Assembly: GCA_015523685.1 (NCBI GenBank) | Contig: WAJW01000152.1 | Location: forward strand, 1 to 9,705 | Source of the DNA: Archaeoglobaceae archaeon | GTDB lineage: Archaea; Halobacteriota; Archaeoglobi; Archaeoglobales; JdFR-42 | DNA: 9,705 nucleotides | Reading direction: 5' to 3' | Part shown: one piece after another, positions 1 through 5,664 of the stretch | Numbering within the stretch: the first letter of the stretch is position 1 | Layout: each line of letters opens with the position of its first letter | Notes under the pieces: generated by a model | The model's input: only the letters and a program-made list of their open reading frames with translations | The model's database searches: none | What the model was told of the DNA's origin: nothing | Position numbers and translations under genes: made by a program

Positions 1-1472
1 CCAGCATTACACTCGCAAATGGAACCACCATTGCTGTCCCTTCAGCAAGAGCTTTCAATCAGACGAACTACGGAAGTGATTACTCAGCCCATAAGAGATT
101 CGTCCTCGATGCTCTGAACTCAACTCTTGGAGTCGGGGAGAATGAAGCCTGCCTGAGCTGTCATTCAGGCTTGAAAGTAAATATTACATTTTCTTATCCA
201 GAGTATGTTAATGTGTCTATATACACAGATGGAACATCTACAGATGGACTTCTGTATTCTATAAAAAAAGTGGAGTTTGGACCTTTGAGGACATATACCA
301 TCACTCTCAATAAAAATGGCTCTATACACAAACTTATTCCTATCTCCAATATAACGTGCGTTTCCTGCCATAAGAATATATATTTAGGTGGGCTTGGAAG
401 CAGTTTGGGAAGACAGCACGCCGGTGATGTAACCGATAAAGGAAATGATCCTGCAATACATCAAACAATGCCTGTAAATAACGACTGGTGCCTGAGCTGT
501 CATTTTAATCAAACTTTTGCCAGTTATCCTTCTGTACATTCCGATGAAGTTCATTCTGCAGAGAAAATTCAATGTGTGTCATGCCATTCACCACAGGGTC
601 CTTATCCCCCTTCTAATGAAACTCCAAGCAGGGGGCACCATAATTCAACTTATTTTTATCCTCAATTCCAGAATTATCCTCAATCCGCACAGGGAGACAT
701 CCGCATTTCATGTCATGTGTCTAACAATCATAATCTCGACACTACTGGATGTGGATGCCACAACTCGGGATATTACATAAATTCCACTATCTACAGGGAA
801 CCTAAAGCTAATGAGACACCCATCTGGATAATAAGGACTATAAATTGAATTTGATCGATTACCTTAATGCTGGAGATTTTGGCAAGAATAGCTGTCATTC
901 AGATATATGGAATGCGATAAATCATACAGAAGCAAGTTTAAGCGGAAAAACTCCGAACTCATCTCATGTAATCTGGTACTGGGGTGGTAAGTCTGCTAAT
1001 CCTCAGGCACCCATCCATGATATAAACAATATCGGAACCGCATACACCAACATATCGGATTACTGTCTGTCCTCATGCCATAACCCAACCGTTTCCGGAA
1101 CAAATATACCTCCTGAATTAACAGCAACAGTGCATGTTGCGAGGAGACTTTCATGCTTCACCTGCCATACAGATAGCTATTCTTTTTCAGTGTATGACAA
1201 GACCTCCGGGAGTTATCTGACTCCCGCCTGGGCAAACGCCATGGACAATCTGGATGCGAATGTATTCAATGTTCCACTTTTCCTTCATGGAGATACATGC
1301 ATTTCATGCAAGAGGGCTGGTGCACCGAATTCAGGCAACTTTGTCTCTTATTCGGAGCCAAATAACACCATCTACTACAATGGAGGCAAGATATAATCCT
1401 CAACGACTGAATGCAAACTCATGCCATGGATTCAGGGATTCATGCCATTTTGACTGCAGGATTTTGCAGTAG
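1..1472 (+). pseudogene. Multiheme c-type cytochrome, 5'-truncated by the window edge and disrupted
   Basis: Electron-transfer protein binding several covalent haems, by family knowledge exported to the cell surface side. The reading frame is already open at base 3, so the true start and signal peptide lie outside the window. Canonical CXXCH motifs start at 150 (CLSCH), 357 (CVSCH), 489 (CLSCH), 573 (CVSCH) and 1154 (CFTCH). Variant motifs are RISCH at 702, CGCH near 735-746, GKNSCH at 881-898, CLSSCH at 1064, CISCK at 1298, and SCH groups at 1419-1427 and 1440-1448. The first frame ends with TGA at 846-848. The continuation is one frame away and open only from 815, so an indel lies in 815-847; adding one C to the CCC run at 819-821 would restore the frame. 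The second frame stops at TAA 1394-1396, and the last SCH groups are in yet another frame. Two frame breaks plus eroded haem motifs suggest a pseudogene rather than a sequencing error, though an error cannot be excluded. The second segment has only a TTG start at 845 and no signal peptide, so it is unlikely to be a separate gene. Confidence 0.8.
815..847 (+). other. Frameshift interval in the cytochrome gene
   Basis: The upstream frame runs without a stop to the TGA at 846-848. The downstream frame is closed by stops at 803, 809 and 812 and open afterwards. The frame change must therefore fall in this short interval. The CCC at 819-821 is the obvious slippage point: one extra C gives a continuous reading ETP-HLDNKDYK-LNLID. 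No slippery heptamer or stem that would suggest programmed frameshifting was seen. Confidence 0.75.
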
Positions 1473-1601
1473 AGATCTGTGATTGTGATGGAGAGCTGGA
1501 ATATCCATTATCAACCTTCGGAGCATGATTGAATAAGGTGGATTTTTACATTAAAGGGATGGATCACCTGGACAGAAAAGAAGAAACATGGTCTTTTTTA
1601 G

Positions 1602-1613
1602 AAATTTTTTTAT
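1602..1613 (+). promoter_or_regulatory. Possible TATA element for the lipoprotein gene
   Basis: The tract aaatttttttat is the most TATA-like sequence upstream of the lipoprotein gene. It would place a transcription start near 1632 and a leader of about 23 bases, enough to include the ribosome binding site at 1643-1648. It is a low-complexity T run, so the call is weak. Confidence 0.3.
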
Positions 1614-1642
1614 TCTTTCGTTTTCATGGCTTTTTGTTCAGA

Positions 1643-1648
1643 GGAGGT
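1643..1648 (+). promoter_or_regulatory. Ribosome binding site that fixes the lipoprotein start
   Basis: GGAGGT ends six bases before the ATG at 1655. It is the strongest Shine-Dalgarno match seen in the window. It selects 1655 over the longer in-frame reading from 1529. Confidence 0.8.
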
Positions 1649-1654
1649 CAAGAC

Positions 1655-2083
1655 ATGAGGGCATACACCCTTGCGGTAATTCTACTGATGACTTTCTTAT
1701 CCATTTCTCTGACCGGATGTGCTGAAAAAAATAAAGTTCCGGAGAAGGTACCCGCCTTCAGGATAACGTTCCTCCACTACTACATCAATGGAACACATGT
1801 TCTCAAGATTAAAAGCGTTGAGAAAGTTGAGGTGAGCCCTTCAAAAATAAAGATGTATGCCCAGCCTCCATTTCCCGGGATACACGTTTTTTCGATTTAT
1901 TCCGGAGGGATCTCTGATGTTGCACACGTGCCAATAGGAACAGAAGGAGACGATATAACTGTATATTTCACCTATCCCCCTGAAAAATTGCCTGAAAAGG
2001 GAGAGAAAGTCATGATCATCGTTGAGGTGAGAAATTCAGCAGGGAAAACTCTCGCCTCTGACAGATCAGTGGCAACATGGTAA
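1655..2083 (+). CDS. Small predicted lipoprotein of unknown function
   Basis: A 142-residue exported protein. Residues 1-21 form a typical signal sequence: R2, then a hydrophobic stretch at about 5-19, then the lipobox LTGC with Cys22 as the expected lipidated residue. Residues 23-30 are a charged tether (AEKNKVPE). The remainder, about 35-142, has alternating hydrophobic residues, several glycines and prolines and no cysteines, which suggests a single beta-rich, immunoglobulin-like domain on the outer face of the membrane. No catalytic or metal-binding motif was seen. It is monocistronic and converges on argF across about 60 bases. It follows the cytochrome remnant, so a former link to surface electron transfer is possible but only a guess. 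I do not recognise the family. Confidence 0.8.
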   Translation: MRAYTLAVILLMTFLSISLTGCAEKNKVPEKVPAFRITFLHYYINGTHVLKIKSVEKVEVSPSKIKMYAQPPFPGIHVFSIYSGGISDVAHVPIGTEGDDITVYFTYPPEKLPEKGEKVMIIVEVRNSAGKTLASDRSVATW

Positions 2084-2145
2084 TTACATCTTATTTCATC
2101 CATGGTTTTGATAAATTTGCATGATCTGAATTCAGCCCGAAAGGT
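2084..2145. other. Convergent intergenic gap between the lipoprotein gene and argF
   Basis: A short gap where the two transcripts meet. It has modest T content after the lipoprotein stop (ttacatcttatttcatcc), which may end that transcript. No clear terminator was seen for the argF side. Confidence 0.3.
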
Positions 2146-3081
2146 TCATTCAGTGAGTTCAGAAATCTCTATATCGGAAAGAAGTCTCACAAGGATGGCC
2201 TTCTGAACGTGGAGCCTGTTCTCCGCCTGATCTATCACGACCGATTGCTCACTATCCAGAACACCAGATGTGATCTCCTCCCCCCTGTGGGCTGGCAGGC
2301 AGTGCATGACAATAACGCTCTCCTTGCTTTTTCTGACCAGCATCTCATTGACCTGATATTCTCTGAAATCGCTCAGCCTCCTGTCCCTTTCGTCCTCCAT
2401 GCCCATTGAAATCCATACATCCGTATAGATTATATCTGCATTCTCGACAGCCCTCACGGGGTCTTTCTCAATGATGATATCCCCGTTAAATTCCTCTCTC
2501 GCTCTTCTTATCACATCCTCGTCAGGTTCGTATCCTTCAGGTGTGGAAACAACCATCCTGAATCCCATCATGGCAGATGCAAGTATGAGTGAATTGCACA
2601 CGTTGTTTCCGTCTCCTACCCATGTAAGGGTCAGATTCCTGAAACTCCCCTTATATTCCTTTATCGTAAAGAGATCACTGAGAACCTGACAGGGATGTTC
2701 AAAGTCACTGAGTCCATTTATTACGGGAACTTCCGAATGCCTCGCGAATTCTTCAATGGTCTCGTGTTTCTTTGCCCTTATCATCACCCCGTGGACATAT
2801 CTAGAAAGTACCTTTGCAGTATCCCTTATCGTCTCCCCCCTTCCGAGCTGAAGATCGTTCCAGGAAAGATACAGGGCATGTCCCCCAAGGTCGGCCATTG
2901 CAACTTCAAATGACACCCTCGTTCTCGTGGAGGGATATTCGAAAATCATTGCCAGACTTCTGTTTCTGAGATAGTCGGTTATTCTGTTTCTGTATCTGTC
3001 CTCTTTGAATCTCTCGGCAAGTCTGAGGATTTCATCAATTTCCTCAACTGATAGATCCGTGATCGATATGAGATGTTTCAT
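2146..3081 (-). CDS. argF: Ornithine carbamoyltransferase
   Basis: Transfers the carbamoyl group of carbamoyl phosphate to ornithine, giving citrulline in cytoplasmic arginine synthesis. The 311 residues match the usual family length. The carbamoyl-phosphate loop STRTR is at residues 51-55, within STRTRVSFEVAM. HPCQ is at 129-132. The ornithine-side motif D221...SMG (225-227) separates it from aspartate carbamoyltransferase, and the HCLPA loop with its conserved cysteine is at 260-264. All key residues are present, so it should be active. The ATG at 3081 overlaps the purD stop as ATGA, with GAGG three bases upstream, indicating translational coupling. It is the last gene of the carS-pyrE-purD-argF cluster. 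It competes with pyrimidine synthesis for carbamoyl phosphate, which may explain its place near pyrE. Confidence 0.96.
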   Translation of the reverse strand: MKHLISITDLSVEEIDEILRLAERFKEDRYRNRITDYLRNRSLAMIFEYPSTRTRVSFEVAMADLGGHALYLSWNDLQLGRGETIRDTAKVLSRYVHGVMIRAKKHETIEEFARHSEVPVINGLSDFEHPCQVLSDLFTIKEYKGSFRNLTLTWVGDGNNVCNSLILASAMMGFRMVVSTPEGYEPDEDVIRRAREEFNGDIIIEKDPVRAVENADIIYTDVWISMGMEDERDRRLSDFREYQVNEMLVRKSKESVIVMHCLPAHRGEEITSGVLDSEQSVVIDQAENRLHVQKAILVRLLSDIEISELTE

Positions 3082-4376
3082 GAGCCTCGCCTTAGGTTTT
3101 TAATATTATTGATTCTTTTTTCAACAAGCTCTCTTTTGCCTATATCACTTCTATAGAAGAGATCACCCTTTATTAAACTTATTGATCTCTCAACCCTTTC
3201 CTCCGCAGAATATATATCATCACCAATACCCACCAGGGCCATTGATCTTGAAGTTGTGGTGTATATGCCATCCTCTCTCTCATCCACACTCGCATAGAAT
3301 ATCTTCAGATTCTCTTCTTCTTTGGCATTGATCTCAATCCTTGCTCCGGATTTTGGATCCGACGGATATCCCGCAGGAACAAGATATTTACACACAGTTG
3401 CTTTATCCATGAATTTCACACTGGCATTTTTTCCATCCACAATACCCTCACAGACCTCGAGAAAGCCCGTTCTCATTATCGGCAGAATGTTCATCGCCTC
3501 AGGATCTCCGAATCTCACATTGTATTCGATGAGTTTAACTCCATCCCCGGTGAGCATGAACTGTCCATAGAGAATGCCTCTGTACTCCATTCCCGCTTTT
3601 TTCAGGGCCTTAACAGTCTTTGTCATAATTTTCAGGGCAGAATCATAGTCTTTCTTTTCCATAAAGGGTAGAAGGTATCCTGTATCAGAGTATGAACCCA
3701 TACCTCCCGTATTCGGGCCTTTATCTCCTTCGAAAGCCCTCTTGTGATCCTGAACACAGGGTGAGGGTTCAACATTTTTCCCATCAACAAAACCCTGAAG
3801 GGTGAACTCCTCTCCAACAAGTTTCTCCTCTATGACAATCCTGTGGGATGGAATCATGGATCTCATTATATCACGGGCTTCACTCACGGTGGAGAAGTGT
3901 TCTCCCTTAACCCGAACACCCTTCCCTCCTGTAAGCCCGGACGGCTTTATAACATATTCCCCGAGACTCTCTCCGAATTTTATCGCGGATTCGATATCAT
4001 CAAAAACACCGAATTCCGGGCACCCCGGTATGTTGTTTTCCCGCATGAACTCTCTTGCCCACGATTTATCCCACTCCAGCCTTGCAGGCGATTTTTGAGG
4101 GCCAACACATCCTATACCGTTTTTTACCAGCTCATCGACTATTCCCTCTGCAAGGGGAGCTTCAGGACCGATCACTGCCATGTCTATTCTCTTTTCATTC
4201 GCAAATTCAACAATTTTCCCTATTTCAGTCTCACCTGTCAACAGATACTCTCTGGAGAGTCTTGATATGCCCGGATTTCTGTTTTTCATCACAGCGAAGA
4301 GTTCGGCTCCACTCTCCACAAGAGCTTTTCCGATGGCATGCTCTCTTCCTCCACCACCAACAAGAAGAACTCTCAT
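3078..4376 (-). CDS. purD: Phosphoribosylamine--glycine ligase (GAR synthetase)
   Basis: ATP-dependent joining of phosphoribosylamine and glycine, the second step of de novo purine synthesis. Length is 432 residues, normal for the family. The N-terminal nucleotide-fold motif GGGGREHA is at 7-14 and GPEAPLAEGI at 70-79. The ATP-grasp domain carries KPSGLTGGKGV at 144-154, the DHKRAFEGDKGPNTGGMGSY region at about 210-229, and the metal-binding EYNVRFGDPE at 284-293. The C-terminal domain is complete. Two adjacent ATGs exist at 4379 and 4376. I chose 4376 because the AGGTGA site covering the pyrE stop is then four bases upstream, instead of one. The gene starts almost at the end of pyrE and overlaps argF by four bases, so the three are probably co-transcribed and translationally coupled. 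Confidence 0.96.
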   Translation of the reverse strand: MRVLLVGGGGREHAIGKALVESGAELFAVMKNRNPGISRLSREYLLTGETEIGKIVEFANEKRIDMAVIGPEAPLAEGIVDELVKNGIGCVGPQKSPARLEWDKSWAREFMRENNIPGCPEFGVFDDIESAIKFGESLGEYVIKPSGLTGGKGVRVKGEHFSTVSEARDIMRSMIPSHRIVIEEKLVGEEFTLQGFVDGKNVEPSPCVQDHKRAFEGDKGPNTGGMGSYSDTGYLLPFMEKKDYDSALKIMTKTVKALKKAGMEYRGILYGQFMLTGDGVKLIEYNVRFGDPEAMNILPIMRTGFLEVCEGIVDGKNASVKFMDKATVCKYLVPAGYPSDPKSGARIEINAKEEENLKIFYASVDEREDGIYTTTSRSMALVGIGDDIYSAEERVERSISLIKGDLFYRSDIGKRELVEKRINNIKNLRRGS

Positions 4377-4380
4377 CATC

Positions 4381-4905
4381 TCACCTCAGCAGATCCGATT
4401 TTTTGAGAATCGGTTTGAATTCAATACCATGTGATTTAATTCTTTTTTCAGCCCCCTCTTCTCTATCCACGGCCACCAGAACCTCTCTGACACTACCGCC
4501 TGCCCTCCTCACCCTTTCGATAACGCTCATTACTGATTTTCCGGTTGTGGTGACATCCTCGATCACGCAGACTCTTTCTCCCGATCCGATCTCTCCTATG
4601 AGATCGTCTCCCGTGCCGTATCCTTTTTTCATTTTTCTGAATACTGTCAGTGGTAGCTTTGTTTTGAGAGAAACTGCAGTCGCAAGAGGTACAGCGCCAA
4701 GTTCGATGCAGGAAAGCTTTTCAACCTCTCCAATTGAATCGGCCATTAAATCGGAGATAAGATCAAGAATCTCCGGATCCATGGATGCTCGCTTTATATC
4801 GATATACATATTGCTTTTCTTGCCGGATGAAAGGATAAATTCTCCAAATTTAACTGCACCTGATTCTATCAGTTTATTTTTGAGATATTCTATCCTTTCA
4901 TGCAT
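4381..4905 (-). CDS. pyrE: Orotate phosphoribosyltransferase
   Basis: Converts orotate and PRPP to orotidine 5'-monophosphate, the fifth step of de novo pyrimidine synthesis. With the start at 4905 the protein has 174 residues, usual for archaeal PyrE. Conserved features are YIDIKRA at 34-40, the basic loop RKMKKGYGTGDD at 90-101, and the PRPP-binding signature VIEDVTTTGKS at 114-124. A frame-open extension of 14 residues to 4947 is rejected: it is cysteine- and aromatic-rich, lacks a ribosome binding site, and coincides with the zinc-finger microprotein in another frame. Only a weak GGTG lies about ten bases upstream, so translation probably depends on coupling to the microprotein, whose stop lies 13-15 bases inside pyrE. 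The next gene, purD, begins within a few bases of its stop. Confidence 0.95.
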   Translation of the reverse strand: MHERIEYLKNKLIESGAVKFGEFILSSGKKSNMYIDIKRASMDPEILDLISDLMADSIGEVEKLSCIELGAVPLATAVSLKTKLPLTVFRKMKKGYGTGDDLIGEIGSGERVCVIEDVTTTGKSVMSVIERVRRAGGSVREVLVAVDREEGAEKRIKSHGIEFKPILKKSDLLR

Positions 4906-5009
4906 GACGAACACACACCAAGCATAACATTGAAGTGGTTTGAACACGCTTCTCGATTACAGATAACACACTTCCTCCTTGATTCTCTTCCACAGATATG
5001 GCAGGGCAT
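4890..5009 (-). CDS. 39-residue zinc-finger microprotein between carS and pyrE
   Basis: A very short reading frame with strong internal evidence. ATG at 5009 lies four bases after the carS stop, and GGTGAT at 5018-5013 provides a ribosome binding site three bases upstream. The TAG stop at 4892-4890 falls inside pyrE. Metal ligands are spaced C3-x2-C6, C14-x2-C17, C22-x2-H25 and C33-x2-C36, that is eight ligands in four pairs, which fits two zinc ions in an interleaved, cross-brace-like finger similar in spacing to HIT/B-box-type fingers. Between them are basic residues (R8, R11, R12, K13, R19). There is no signal peptide or membrane segment, so it should be cytoplasmic. It could bind nucleic acid or a partner protein, possibly a regulator of the cluster. 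The function is unknown, and expression is inferred from the ligand pattern and tight packing only. Confidence 0.72.
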   Translation of the reverse strand: MPCHICGRESRRKCVICNREACSNHFNVMLGVCSSCMKG

Positions 5010-5012
5010 GTT

Positions 5013-5018
5013 ATCACC
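5013..5018 (-). promoter_or_regulatory. Ribosome binding site for the zinc-finger microprotein
   Basis: On the minus strand GGTGAT overlaps the carS stop codon and sits three bases before the ATG at 5009. GGTGAT matches the archaeal 16S rRNA 3' end. A ribosome binding site placed inside the end of carS argues that the microprotein frame is translated and coupled to carS. Confidence 0.6.
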
Positions 5019-5565
5019 ATGGAACATCCTTTTTCCCGATTTTATAGGCTAAAAAGTTTACTAAAATATGGAGAACAGGAGTTATGATTATTGCGGTAAG
5101 AATCACATCTCTCTGGAAGAGACTGAGAAAGACCCCGGGCATTATCATATATGACATGAGAAATGCTCCAAAAACGAAATCGAGCTGGTCAACTACAGGA
5201 AAAGGCCCACCCCTCTCAATTGCCAGACGTCTTTTTACAAAACTGCCCAGAATATCACCCGCAAGGGCTCCTGTGGAAAATATTATGAAAAATCCAAGTA
5301 TCTCGGGCAAACCAAATGAAGAATAGTAAACAAATCCTGAGAGCTTTTCAATTCCATATTGGACAATTCCCGTAAGCAATCCTCCAGAAATTCCCCCCAT
5401 GAACCCTCGGAATGTTTTCCCATCTCCGAGAATCCGCCGTCCATCAACGAACTTCCTTCCCAGATCGATCGGCTTTCCACCACCCACAAGCACGGCAAAG
5501 TTGTTGGGAGTGTACGCGGGTAGCATCAGCCATATTGTTAAAGCAAGGAGTTTAAGGATTTCCAC
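5014..5565 (-). CDS. carS: CDP-archaeol synthase
   Basis: Membrane enzyme that transfers CMP from CTP to 2,3-bis-geranylgeranyl-glyceryl phosphate, making the activated lipid to which archaeal polar head groups are attached. At 183 residues it has the typical family length. Motifs visible are PAYTPNN at 16-22, DGRRILGDGKTFRG at 41-54, and a conserved polar loop from GDILGSFVKRR (103-113) to PFPVVDQLDF (121-130). Hydrophobic segments lie at about 3-19, 58-74, 88-108, 131-150 and 154-174, consistent with five transmembrane helices. The start is GTG at 5565; the next in-frame Met is residue 14, which would cut the first helix. No ribosome binding site precedes it, and the TATA element about 26 bases upstream suggests a leaderless transcript. 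It heads the cluster and is divergent from the tes homologue. From memory, the characterised A. fulgidus enzyme is AF1740. Confidence 0.95.
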   Translation of the reverse strand: MEILKLLALTIWLMLPAYTPNNFAVLVGGGKPIDLGRKFVDGRRILGDGKTFRGFMGGISGGLLTGIVQYGIEKLSGFVYYSSFGLPEILGFFIIFSTGALAGDILGSFVKRRLAIERGGPFPVVDQLDFVFGAFLMSYMIMPGVFLSLFQRDVILTAIIITPVLHILVNFLAYKIGKKDVPW

Positions 5566-5586
5566 GGTTATTACGGTTGGAAAAAG

Positions 5587-5598
5587 TTATATAAAAAG
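5587..5598 (-). promoter_or_regulatory. TATA element of the carS-pyrE-purD-argF cluster
   Basis: Read on the minus strand the sequence is CTTTTTATATAA. Its centre is about 26 bases from the GTG at 5565, the normal archaeal TATA-to-start distance. Transcription would thus begin at or next to the start codon, giving a leaderless mRNA, which agrees with the absence of a ribosome binding site. Confidence 0.65.
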
Positions 5599-5616
5599 AT
5601 AGGTATTTGAAAACTG

Positions 5617-5640
5617 GAAATTTTAATATAATATAAAATA
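5617..5640 (+). promoter_or_regulatory. AT-rich promoter region of the tes homologue
   Basis: Two overlapping TATA candidates are present, TTTTAATATA at 5621-5630 (preceded by purines GGAAA) and ATATAAAATA at 5631-5640. The first would start transcription near 5650, with a leader of about 15 bases. The second would start it near 5661, almost leaderless. The region is back to back with the carS TATA, about 20 bases away, so factors bound here could affect both genes. Confidence 0.55.
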
Positions 5641-5664
5641 ACGAGAAGGAAGTGAGATGGTAAT

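Larger units (their letters stand above)
1473..1654. other. Intergenic stretch between cytochrome remnant and lipoprotein gene
   Basis: No gene was recognised here. A frame opening at 1529 joins in frame to the lipoprotein, but its first 42 residues look non-coding (runs of F and K, no ribosome binding site at 1529). The left part may be further eroded cytochrome sequence. The right part holds an AT-rich tract that may be the lipoprotein promoter. Confidence 0.5.

Noticed and set aside
150..506. Near-identical tgcctgagctgtcatt at 150 and 489 as a DNA repeat
   Set aside because: Both copies encode the CLSCH haem motif in the same frame. The similarity is explained by protein constraint and module duplication.
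815..848. Programmed ribosomal frameshift in the cytochrome
   Set aside because: No slippery heptamer or downstream structure is evident, and other lesions occur later in the gene.
845..1396. A separate cytochrome gene starting at TTG 845
   Set aside because: No ribosome binding site, no signal peptide for a haem protein, and it directly continues the preceding frame. It fits a frameshifted part of the same gene better.
1529..1654. Longer form of the lipoprotein starting at 1529
   Set aside because: It would bury the signal peptide inside the protein and ignore the strong GGAGGT site before 1655.
4055..4927. Long open frame on the plus strand opposite pyrE and purD
   Set aside because: Its composition (Ser, Leu, Pro, Phe rich) is what the antisense of these genes gives, and it has no recognisable domain or start signal.
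4906..4947. 14-residue N-terminal extension of PyrE
   Set aside because: It lacks a ribosome binding site, is unlike PyrE N-termini, and overlaps the better-supported zinc-finger frame.
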